Shown: positions 14,626 through 23,800 of the stretch, in pieces
How the letters are laid out: each line of letters starts with the position of its first letter
Position numbering within the stretch: the first letter of the stretch is position 1
IMG/VR virus record: IMGVR_UViG_3300030104_001141
Location: 1 to 58,751 of that record
Length of the DNA: 58,751 nucleotides
Source of the DNA: a virus
Reading direction: 5' to 3' (one strand)
The notes under the pieces: generated by a model
Seen by the model: the letters and a program-made list of their open reading frames with translations, nothing else
What the model was told of the DNA's origin: nothing
The model's database searches: none
Made by a program: the position numbers and the translations under genes

Positions 14626-14848
14626 AGAAGTGTTGAGAAAGATAATAGGATTTATGCAAGTCCTAGCGAGTGAGGGAATACCACATATTAAAATAGCCTT
14701 TGAAGATGATAGGCATATCTTAATACAAGATTATTCTAGGCGTATCATTACTCAACAGAAAATGACCTTTGACCAATTCGTATCAACAGATACTAAATTA
14801 TTAATACAAGCTACAAGGAGTATGCAAAATGGAGAAAGAAATGAATAA
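14615..14848 (+). CDS. Small hypothetical protein in the recombination operon
   Basis: This 77-residue protein is of unknown function, with a beta-rich centre (HIKIAFEDDRHILIQD). The start at 14615 follows GGAG inside the end of the nuclease gene. It lies between the nuclease and the annealing protein and overlaps both, so it is probably co-produced with them. Confidence 0.65.
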   Translation: MKNEEVLRKIIGFMQVLASEGIPHIKIAFEDDRHILIQDYSRRIITQQKMTFDQFVSTDTKLLIQATRSMQNGERNE

Positions 14849-15560
14849 AGAACTAACATATAAAGATGTATGGGAAACATTAAGTAAGATTGATGTAAGT
14901 GATAAGGTTGAAAAGAAGATGAACCTATCATACCTAAGTTGGGCGTGGGCATGGGGTACAATGATGGACAATTACCCTGATGCACAATATAACTTTTATG
15001 AGAATCAAGAGACTGGTGTTCCTTATGTAACACTTCCGGATGGAACTGCTGAAGTTAGATGTAGAGTTACTATTGGAAATCTAGCAAGGGAAATGTGGTT
15101 ACCTGTAATGGATTTTAAAAACAATGCAGTTGCTAACCCTAGTGCAAGAGAAGTATCTGATACTAAGATGAGATGTCTTGTTAAGACTTTAGGAATGTGG
15201 GGACTTGGACTGTATATATATGCCGGACAAGACCTGCCCTCTACTGATAAACAAGAAACTAAACCAAAGAAAGCTGTAGTAAAAGAAGATGCTAATGAGC
15301 AAGAGGGCAAACTTATTTATAGTGGTGCAGTATCAAGTGATGAATCAAAGCCTGTAGAGAAAGATAAGCATGATGAGAATTGGGCGAACCTATTTTTAGA
15401 TGGTATTCAAGTACCTCTAAAACTTTGCAAAGATGTTGATGGATTGAATGATGTCTTTGTAAAAAACAAACCCTCAATCGACATAATCGAAAGTAGACAT
15501 AAGGATATTTTTGAGAAGATTGTGGAATTATTTAAAACTAAAAAAGAGGAATTGAAATAA
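14829..15560 (+). CDS. Sak3-type single-strand annealing protein (DUF1071)
   Basis: This 243-residue protein has a conserved core (residues 32-135) containing LSYLSWAWAW, the YVTLPDGTAEVRCRV strand and SDTKMRCLVKTLGMWGLGLYIY. These features mark the DUF1071/Sak3 group of phage recombinases, which anneal complementary single strands. The charged C-terminal 100 residues are probably flexible. It lies between the RecB-like nuclease and an SSB-like protein, a classic phage recombination set. ATG at 14829 has AGGAG eight bases upstream; ATG at 14841 is an alternative. Confidence 0.85.
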   Translation: MEKEMNKELTYKDVWETLSKIDVSDKVEKKMNLSYLSWAWAWGTMMDNYPDAQYNFYENQETGVPYVTLPDGTAEVRCRVTIGNLAREMWLPVMDFKNNAVANPSAREVSDTKMRCLVKTLGMWGLGLYIYAGQDLPSTDKQETKPKKAVVKEDANEQEGKLIYSGAVSSDESKPVEKDKHDENWANLFLDGIQVPLKLCKDVDGLNDVFVKNKPSIDIIESRHKDIFEKIVELFKTKKEELK

Positions 15561-15922
15561 TGGAAGATTATAAAAACAAAGCAAAAGTAACTGGTAACAT
15601 TTTTAAGAATGGTTACAAGCAAAAGCAAACACATCCTGATTACAAAAGCACCATCACTATTAGTGAGCAGTTGTTGAGGGAAATGGTTGAAGCTGTTAAG
15701 TCTGATACAAGGAGAGAGAAAGGTGCTGACTTAAGTATCGCTATGTGGAATAGAGTATCAAAGAATGTAAATCCTAAGACCGGACAGAATACAGAATATA
15801 TGTACACTGCAATTGAGATGGACACTTACAAAAGTGATAAGGAAAAAGCTACACAAGAAGTAGTTGATACTGTAAACCTTGAAGCAAATGTTAAAGATGA
15901 GTTGGATGATTTACCATTTTAA
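15560..15922 (+). CDS. SSB-like single-strand DNA-binding protein
   Basis: This 120-residue protein has a beta-rich first half and an acidic, flexible end finishing DELDDLPF. That mimics the DDxPF tip of bacterial SSB, which recruits replication and repair proteins. The OB-fold itself is not obvious by eye. Position after the annealing protein, joined as TAATG, supports an SSB role. Confidence 0.7.
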   Translation: MEDYKNKAKVTGNIFKNGYKQKQTHPDYKSTITISEQLLREMVEAVKSDTRREKGADLSIAMWNRVSKNVNPKTGQNTEYMYTAIEMDTYKSDKEKATQEVVDTVNLEANVKDELDDLPF

Positions 15923-15923
15923 A

Positions 15924-15939
15924 TATTAAGGAGTTAATA
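15924..15939 (+). repeat. TATTAA-GGAG-TTAATA palindrome enclosing a ribosome site, copy 6
   Basis: Perfect copy whose four-base centre is the GGAG of the next gene; the TTG start lies one base after the right arm. As RNA, the ribosome site would sit in the loop of a six-pair hairpin. Confidence 0.7.
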
Positions 15940-15940
15940 C

Positions 15941-16222
15941 TTGAAAGAAGAAAGAATCAGAAGTGAAAAGTATCTTAAGTACATAAGAAAATATCCTTGT
16001 CTTGTTTGTAGTAGAGAGGGAGTTCATGCTCATCACTTAAGACATTCTCAAAAAAGAGGATGGGGGTTGAAAAATGGAGACCAGTGGGCAGTTCCTTTAT
16101 GTGCTGAACATCACATGGATTGTCATAGAACTGGTAAAGAAAGTATGTGGTGGGCGTTGCATGGAATAGATGCTCTTGCATGGGCAGAAAGTAAATATAA
16201 AAAATGGAGTGAAAATGGATAG
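15941..16222 (+). CDS. HNH/DUF968-like putative nuclease
   Basis: This 93-residue protein has CLVCSREGVHAHHLRHS (C20, C23 and a His-rich segment) followed by WAVPLCAEHHMDCHRTG, the layout of the small His/Cys nucleases found in phage recombination operons (DUF968-like, HNH fold). The start is TTG, chosen because AAGGAG lies seven bases upstream and the only ATG would lose the first Cys pair. It may cut recombination intermediates. Confidence 0.75.
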   Translation: MKEERIRSEKYLKYIRKYPCLVCSREGVHAHHLRHSQKRGWGLKNGDQWAVPLCAEHHMDCHRTGKESMWWALHGIDALAWAESKYKKWSENG

Positions 16223-16286
16223 TTCTTTATTAGCTGTTATAGGTATTTGTTTATTAACAATCTATATGCTTACTCAAGAAAAATGA
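16215..16286 (+). CDS. Tiny membrane peptide
   Basis: This 23-residue reading frame (DSSLLAVIGICLLTIYMLTQ) is a single membrane helix. ATGGAG lies nine bases upstream, it overlaps the HNH gene by eight bases and the next gene as ATGA. This chain of overlaps suggests it is translated. Role unknown. Confidence 0.5.
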   Translation: MDSSLLAVIGICLLTIYMLTQEK

Positions 16287-16423
16287 CTAAACAATGGCAT
16301 GGTGGAAAGGGTAGTAGACCTAGAGCAAAGAGTCCTGACAAGTGGGATGTTGGTTGGGAAAGAATATTTAACAAAGCAAAAACAAAAATTGCAGATAAGA
16401 AAATTAAAAAAAAGGAGAAGTAA
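16283..16423 (+). CDS. Small conserved phage protein (WHGGKGS...WDR/ERIF)
   Basis: This 46-residue protein begins MTKQWHGGKGSRPR and continues DKWDVGWERIF, a pattern I have seen in small proteins of many phages, with a Lys-rich tail. It starts by ATGA overlap with the membrane peptide. No function is known to me; a nucleic-acid-binding role would fit the charge. Confidence 0.65.
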   Translation: MTKQWHGGKGSRPRAKSPDKWDVGWERIFNKAKTKIADKKIKKKEK

Positions 16424-16425
16424 AA

Positions 16426-16884
16426 ATGGATAATTATGAAGATACATTTCAAAAAGCGACTATAACTTTTGAGGGAGTGAAGATAGCTATGAGGCAAGAT
16501 AAGAATGGTTATATCTTAACTCTTGCTGTACACCCATCAGATGTACCTGAAAGTCTTTTAAGAGACTGGGTGGGTAGTAGGTATCAAGTTGCTATGGTTT
16601 TATTAAATGACCAAGATGAGCCTGTTATACCTCAAGAAAAAAGTGATGGAGAGAAAGCTGTAATGAAAGCCGGATTACTTTGTAGAGAAAGAGAGTTCCA
16701 AGATTTTGTTATGGATAGGTTTGATGTTCCTGAATGGGAAAGAGAGGGTTTTGATGAGACTCAATGTGCAGAAAGACTTAGAGATTATTGTGCCATAAAA
16801 AGCAGAAGTGAATTAAAAACAAATGAACACGCTAGAATTGTATTCAATGGATTGTTAAATGAGTTTAACTCATGGAATGTATAG
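16426..16884 (+). CDS. Conserved phage hypothetical protein
   Basis: This 152-residue protein has an N-terminal beta domain (ITFEGVKIAMRQDKNGYILTLAVHPSDVP, then RYQVAMVLLNDQDEPV) that I recognise as recurrent in marine phages near recombination genes, and a helical C-terminal half containing two Cys residues. AAGGAG precedes the start. Function unknown. Confidence 0.65.
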   Translation: MDNYEDTFQKATITFEGVKIAMRQDKNGYILTLAVHPSDVPESLLRDWVGSRYQVAMVLLNDQDEPVIPQEKSDGEKAVMKAGLLCREREFQDFVMDRFDVPEWEREGFDETQCAERLRDYCAIKSRSELKTNEHARIVFNGLLNEFNSWNV

Positions 16885-17225
16885 ATAAGAATAAAGCTAA
16901 GTGGTGGAAGTGGCATAAGAAAAATCCTGAAGTTTGGAAACTGTTTCAGAAATTTACTTTTGAGGCAATAAGAAGTGGGAGAAAGCATTATTCACACTGG
17001 GCAATTATACAAAGAATAAGATGGGAGACTGATATAATAACTAAAGGTAGTGCATTTAAAATATCAAATGATTTTATATGTTATTACGCTAGGTACTTTA
17101 TACATAGCTATCCTCAACATAAGGATTTCTTTGTTATAAAACCATTAAAACATGAGAGGGGAATTAAGAATGAAGATGAAGCCAATGAAAGTGGAATTAA
17201 AAAAATCGAGAAACTGTTCTATTAA
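16872..17225 (+). CDS. Conserved phage hypothetical protein
   Basis: This 117-residue basic protein contains FTFEAIRSGRKHYSHWAIIQRIRWE (residues 28-52) and CYYARYFIHSYPQHKDFF, a pattern common in small phage proteins of the recombination/replication region. Predicted all-helical with many aromatic and basic residues; DNA binding is likely but unproven. It overlaps the upstream gene by 13 bases. Confidence 0.65.
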   Translation: MECIDKNKAKWWKWHKKNPEVWKLFQKFTFEAIRSGRKHYSHWAIIQRIRWETDIITKGSAFKISNDFICYYARYFIHSYPQHKDFFVIKPLKHERGIKNEDEANESGIKKIEKLFY

Positions 17226-17307
17226 TTTACCAATAGGATTAGAAAAAGAAAAGTATAAGAAAGGTACATCATTATTTAAGAAGATTAAATTAAAACTTAT
17301 TAAATGA
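17170..17307 (+). CDS. Small basic peptide overlapping neighbours
   Basis: This 45-residue Lys-rich reading frame starts behind GAGAGGGG within the end of the previous gene and overlaps the resolvase gene as ATGA. That overlap and the ribosome site support it, but composition alone gives no function. Confidence 0.5.
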   Translation: MKMKPMKVELKKSRNCSINLPIGLEKEKYKKGTSLFKKIKLKLIK

Positions 17308-17681
17308 AGATTATCTTACCCTTAGAAGTTTACTACTCTAAGAATAAGAAGTTCATACTTAATCTAAATAACTATCGTAATGCCCATTACAGAATACTAT
17401 CTAACTCTAAGAAGATTTATACTGATAACTTAATACCTGAACTCAAAGAGTTATCTAAGTTCAATGAACCTGTTACATTAACCTATACCTATTACGCTAA
17501 GACTAAGAGAAGAATAGATATAAGCAATCCCTGTTCAATCATAGACAAGTTTACCTGTGATGCTTTGGTTAAAGCCGGTGTTCTTAAAGATGATAGCTTT
17601 GAACAAGTCAATAAAGTTGTCTATAAGTTTGGTGGATTCGATAAAGAGAATCCAAGATGCGAACTTTTGATTTCCCTGTAA
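17304..17681 (+). CDS. RusA-like Holliday junction resolvase
   Basis: This 125-residue protein has the RusA core KRRIDISNPCSIIDKFTCDALVKAGVLKDD: acidic residues D72, D86, D96 and D97, and K82, correspond in layout to the metal-binding Asp cluster of RusA. It cuts four-way junctions produced by recombination and replication, clearing branched DNA before packaging. It closes the recombination operon that holds a nuclease, an annealing protein and an SSB-like protein. Confidence 0.82.
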   Translation: MKIILPLEVYYSKNKKFILNLNNYRNAHYRILSNSKKIYTDNLIPELKELSKFNEPVTLTYTYYAKTKRRIDISNPCSIIDKFTCDALVKAGVLKDDSFEQVNKVVYKFGGFDKENPRCELLISL

Positions 17682-17725
17682 ATATAAACCCTATACCTAT
17701 ACCAACATTACCTAAACCTGTATAA
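17657..17725 (+). CDS. Possible proline-rich mini-peptide
   Basis: This out-of-frame 22-residue reading frame (TFDFPVNINPIPIPTLPKPV) overlaps the resolvase end and stops just before the terminator hairpin. The start has only a weak upstream purine run. It may be spurious. Confidence 0.25.
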   Translation: MRTFDFPVNINPIPIPTLPKPV

Positions 17726-17756
17726 AAAAACCAGCAGCTTTCACGCAGCTACCGGT
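17724..17756 (-). terminator. Intrinsic terminator of the late operon
   Basis: On the minus strand ACCGGTAGC pairs with GCTGCTGGT (nine pairs, two of them G-U) around a nine-base loop and is followed directly by seven T. It lies about 100 bp past the last late gene, in the convergent gap 17726-17853. The rest of that gap holds a five-pair hairpin near 17800 and a TATTAA palindrome. Confidence 0.75.
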
Positions 17757-17836
17757 AAATTGTTTTAAAATAAAAAGATATGTTGTATCTAAAGGGTTTG
17801 CGATAACCTTCGCAGAAAAAATGTAAAAGATATAAG

Positions 17837-17852
17837 TATTAACCTGTTAATA
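17837..17852. repeat. TATTAA-N4-TTAATA palindrome, copy 7
   Basis: Perfect copy with centre CCTG, one base from the stop codon of the giant polyvalent protein. Confidence 0.65.
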
Positions 17853-17853
17853 T

Positions 17854-20800
17854 TTAATTTCTTATCCTTAAGTCTGGTTGTAGTTCTTCAATATAAAATT
17901 TTCTGATACCCGAAATATCCATTCCCCGTAGTAAATCATTTTCAATTTCGTCAAGCTCAAGTATCTGGTCTCTTTTTTGATTTGAGCTTAGTTCCTGACT
18001 ATTATTTATGATAGCTTTAGCCTGTCTTATCTCTCCTAGTTGGTCTGATGTTTTCTTAAGGTCTTTTTGTAATCCTTGCAGTGCTTCCTTGTATTCTATT
18101 TTATATTCTTTAGTCATGCCCAAAGCACCCATATCTCCCTCATCAAGTATTTTCTTTTCTAATACTCTAAAACTTTCTACTTGATTGTCCACCATCTCTT
18201 TTAAATCAAAGAATTGATTTTCCAATCTATTACCCTCTGTTGGTAGTAAAAAAGCACCCACGACTGGAAGCTGGTCGACACGCATTGATGCACTCTTAGC
18301 TTCATTTGGACCTTTAGTAATTAAAGAATCTACAAATGTCATAGCATATGTACCTGCCGTACCTGTATAACCTGATACTAAATTTTCTATATATAAAGGA
18401 CTAATATTTAATTCGTCACCTACTTTTTTATACAATGTATCTGTACTAGGTCTGTATGCTAAATCTCCTATGTCATCTAAATACTCAGGTACTATTTTTC
18501 TACCTGTATAAAAATCATAATTAAAATAGTTTTCAACTAATGGTTGTATAGCTGTCATTTCTAATGGATTAATTTTTAAAGTATTAGTAATATTTCTTAC
18601 CATACTTTCACGCAAATCTTTTTGTGTATCGTCACCAAAAGTTTTAGCTAACAATCTCATTGGTACAGTTGTAGTTAAGAATCCTGCTTCAAATGGTAAT
18701 GGTATTCCTAAAGGTGAACCTGCTAGTTCTTTACTTCCCGGAATAATAATATAGTTATCTTTAGTTTCTTCTGATGCTTCTTCCCATTCTTCTGAATCTC
18801 TTACTAATAAATAGTAGTAAGGCATTAAAGATATATAAGATAACATTCTTAAAGCAACTGCTGCTGCTCTTTTTCTACGAGTTAATCCTCTACCTATTCC
18901 ATACTTACCTGTAAGTCCTCTATAGAAAACATCAACACCTTGTAGTCTAGGATTTAAAAACATAGTTGATTGTGTAACAAGTTGAAACGATTTGTTATTG
19001 CCACGCCTTGTAAAGTTAAGAACTTCCATAGCTTGTGATAGAGCTTCTGCTACATCTCCTGTTCTTTTTAATGTATCTTTATATACAGATACTCTTGTTG
19101 CCGCATCAGTTATAGCAGTACCTTGACCTAATATATCCCATACTTTTGTAATGATATCAAGAGGTGCTGTTGCTACTTTAGATAGTGTAGTTTTTTCTTT
19201 ATATCTTTCTTTCTTATATGCATTTTCAACAAGAGTTTGTGTGCTATCAATGTCTCTAACACCTCTTTCATAGCCTTGAATAATACCTGCATTTCTTAAA
19301 GCAACATATTCTTCTGGCAAGTTACCTGTCATCATTCCATATGTTATTTTTGCACTTTCTTTAAGCTGACTTAATATTGGCACATAATTAGCTCCACTTA
19401 AAAACCAAGCAGACATACTATCTCTTACTACTTGTCTAAACCAGAAGTCAGGCATTCTGGTTATAAGGTCACTAACCATTCTTTTACTTCCTCGCATTAC
19501 ACTCATTAGCATATTAGTTGGAAGAAAATCTCCACCTGTCATAACAGTAAATAAATTATAATTATCTGGGTCATCAACACTAAATGATTTAGTTTTACCT
19601 TTAACTTTTATCTTAACTATATTAGGTCCAGCAGTATTATTTTTAACTTGTTCTGCTGCTTTAATTATAACTAAGTTACGCATAGTTCTATTAGCTGCTA
19701 CATTTTTCATACCAGCATTAATAGCTGCTCTTGCGTTGTTTGTTATACCTGTTATTGGGTCGACAATATTTTTTTCTTCACTACCTTTAGCTCTTTTAAA
19801 AGGAGATAGTTGCATACCTTGAAATATTTGTGGTCCTTTAAATCCTTCTTCACCTTCCATTGCTCTATAAAATGGAATGTAATCTGAATGTTCCATCCAA
19901 ACATTCCCAGTCTTTTCATCAAGAACTCCTGTGTCTATAAGGAATCTAACTAAATGACGATTCCAACGCTGGTAATCATCAATCATTGTTTGTATTTCAG
20001 GATGTTCTTGTAAAGCAATTACTGCATCTTTCTTATCTTTTGCATTTATCTTTACTTTTCTACCTTCATTATTAAATCTAGTTTCTCTTTTTACTGCAAG
20101 TACAGCTTGAAATGCCCACATCATTTGAGGATTGTTATAAGCATTTTTAAATATTTCGTGTGGTGCTTTAATTGGTTTACCATCTTCAGGAGATATATCT
20201 ACTACTGTAGTAAATCCTTTCTTTGTATTATATACAGGTACACCATGCATAAAAGCTTGTTGATATATGTCTCCTGACCTATCTGAATGATACATTGCTG
20301 CTGCTGCTGAAAGAGATGCAGATAAAAACTTTTGTCCTTGTTCTGTTTTTCTACCGGCAGAATAATCTGTTTCTGCAATTCTTGCATACTGGTCTAGTAT
20401 TGCTTCTCTAAATTTTAATGGGTCAACAGATTTAAAAGACTTTAATACTTTACTAGAAATAGTTTCATTATCAGGAAGTAAATCTCTGATAGTCATTTTC
20501 TTTACTAATCTTTCTGTGGCTGGTTTAAGTGGCTTACCACTTTTCTTAAATGAGTATTTAAGTTTTGTATTATTATCTATACCATCAATAATAGAATCAA
20601 CATCTAAGTTTATTGTACTAGCATTTTTAATATCTTTCTGTGCATTGATTGCTGAAAGCTTTGCTTCAGGTGAAGCGTTATCACTAATTACAGGAGTGAC
20701 TCCTGCCTTTATTGATTTTTGTTTTTGGAGTTCGACTTCTGTTTCTGCTTCTTCAATTGCACTCGCAAGGTCGGACCGTTCTGCATAACTTCTTCGAACA

Positions 20801-23800
20801 TCTCCGATTCCAATTTGTCTAGGCTCTCCATACTCTTGTAGTAATTTACTGGGGTCTTCTTCAACTGTCTGTTCTCCTTTTGCAAAGTTATTATTTAAGA
20901 AGGCATAGTTATCTATCAAACCAGAATCCTTCAATCTATTGTAAGTATCTCTTGGAGTATTTTCAACATCAAGAAAATAATCTGTAGCTATAAGTCTACC
21001 TGTATCTACAAATCTATTCATCATTCTAACTAAAGCATGATTAAAGTCTGTATCAATTAATATAACATCTACACTATAACCTTTTGATTTTAACATAGAA
21101 ATTTTCTTTTCCATGCTTCCATATTTAGAACTACCACCAACAGAAGGTATAATTATATTAGCACCAAGATTTGTTATATTATCCATAACAGAAGCTGCAT
21201 ACTTACTTGACATTGGTGCTGTAGCATTAGCACCTAATCCACCTTTAAATTCAGGCATCATTTTTTTAGCATCATCTGAATCTATTATTGCTGATTTAGT
21301 TTTTTTTGCTAATTGTTCTGCAAAATAAGACTTGCCAGAAGCAGGTAATCCAATTAAGAAAGTAGCTTTTTTATCAACAGATAAAATATCTTCTGCATAA
21401 GCTTCAGCTATTTCTATTAAATCATGTACAAATTTTGGTTTTAGTTTTCCTTCTACTGTTGGTTGACTAAACATTATTCTTTCAGCTTCAATTAACGCAG
21501 GATGTTTTAATATATTACTTAATTGTTTTTGTGTAATGTTTCCTAGATTTATTTTAGATAATTGAAATCTTAAATCATTTAATGCATGAGTATATTCTCT
21601 GTCTGTCATTCCTCTAACAGTTCCATCTTCTTTAGTTAATGGAGCAACATCTCCACCAAGTCCAAGAGTTGGAGACATCATTAGACTAACTGTTTTTTCT
21701 GTTAACTCATCATCAAATTGTTTTATACTTTTTTGACCAATTCTTTTTTCATCTGCAATTCTATCTTTAATAGATTTTAATTCTATTGGTCCTAGTCTTT
21801 CTAACTTAGATGGTATTAAATCATTTACATTAACTAATAGTTCTTGTTCATATTGTCTTGAATAAGTTCTTTCATATGGACTTATTTGTAAATCTTCTTG
21901 TGTATCTTTTGGAGCTAAAGCATTTATGTCTGCTAATACTTTAGACCTAGGTATTAAATATTCTGTTAAAACATCATCATCACTTACTCTATAGCCTGAT
22001 TCAAGACGACCTGCTGCAAAGTCTTCTGCTATTGATTTGTTCATTGTTACAGGAACTACATCATAGTTAGGATTAATTTCTCCGCCTCTATATACAACTA
22101 TAAATTCTGGAAAATATTTCATAGAACTAAAAGTTATATCTTCTATAGCCTGTCTTACTTCATCAATCTTACCCATTCTATATTGAGGCAGACCTAAGTT
22201 ATCTATTATATAATCTTCATCACCTTGTAATATTGCTGCAATAGAATCAGAACCTTGATTATCTATATCTTTTAATATTGCATCAACTAACTGATAATCT
22301 AATCCTGACATTTCTTCAACACCTGTTAGTTCATCTGCAAATCTTTTATATAAATTATCTATTTGAAATTGAGAAGCTCTTATAGTATTTAAAGATTCTG
22401 TTGTCATTCTTCCTTCAGTTCTTTTTAAACTGTACTTAACTCTAGGAGATGATGTGCCTATAACTGGATTAACTTTTTCTGTTGATACAATATTTAAAGG
22501 AATACTTCTTGAGTCTACAGAAAATAATCCTTCTGATTTATATGGATTAGATATATATGGTTTACCAAGATTAAATAATTGAGGATGAAAAAATACAGAA
22601 TACTTAGGCACATTTACTGTAGATAATTTAGATGTATCACCAACAGTATCGTAATTAATATTACCTTGTAGTTGTGCTGTTTTTAAAGCATCTTGTTTAT
22701 TAATATGTAATATTGTTTGTGAGTTTCTTGATGGGTCTCCTACCATATACATAGGTATAGTAGTTACATCTTTACCAAATTGATTTTGCAAAAGCATACT
22801 GCTTAATAATCTAAAATAGTTTTGTGTAAGTTTTACATCATTATTATTATTTAAGTTTGTCTTTCTTCTATTTAATAAATAGTTATCAAATATATCTTGT
22901 TCTTCAAACAAAGCATTTGTTATCTTATTTAGTTTTGTAGAAAATTGTTTTTGTTGTGCTCCAAATAAAAACTCATTTACTAATGGTGACTTAGGTTTAC
23001 CATCTTGATTGGATGAATTTTTAAGAGAAAATTTTAAAGTAGGACTGTCTTGTATATCAGGCAAGTCTTCAACATCTGCTACACCTGCTGTTTGTTTGCC
23101 TCGTTCAAATATGTTTGCAAATTCTGTTTCAGTTCTATCTGTTTCTAATGTAGTTCTTACTACACCTCGTTGCCTGTTAGCTATTTCTCCAGAAGTAACT
23201 CTATTAAATATATCAGTAGCATTTGTAAATCCATTTCCTTTTAAAGAATTGGTTAGACTTGCAAAAAAGTTTTCAACCTTATTAAAAATTTGTTGCGGTT
23301 TACCTGTAACATTTTTTTTATTTTCACCAAATTCTTCAAATCCTAAACCTATAGCTTCTTCTATAATATCTGATTGAGATTCTATTGCAGATAATTCTAA
23401 TGCTTCTGGAGTATTATATGCTCCTTCTGGGTCTGTAATTATTTCAAGATATGTTTTCTTGCTACCTTTAGGCTTTTTTGTTCTAGCAAAATTTGCTAAA
23501 GTATTATATTCATCTTCAGTAAATACATCTGCTTGTCTAAGGGCATGCCAGTTTTCGTGAGTTAATATTCTTGCTAAATTATTTAAATATTTTTTTGGGT
23601 CTTTTTTATATTCAGTTCCGGCTCTATCTATAGGTATAATTATTTCATCAAAAACTTTATTGTATGCACCTTCTAATTCAATATTACCTTTTATATTTCC
23701 TATATAAGGGTCAAACTTAATAGACATTTCTGGATTCTGTTTTTTAAAATCTTCTGCAAAATTATCTAAATCTTCATTAATTTTAATATCTTCTGCAAAT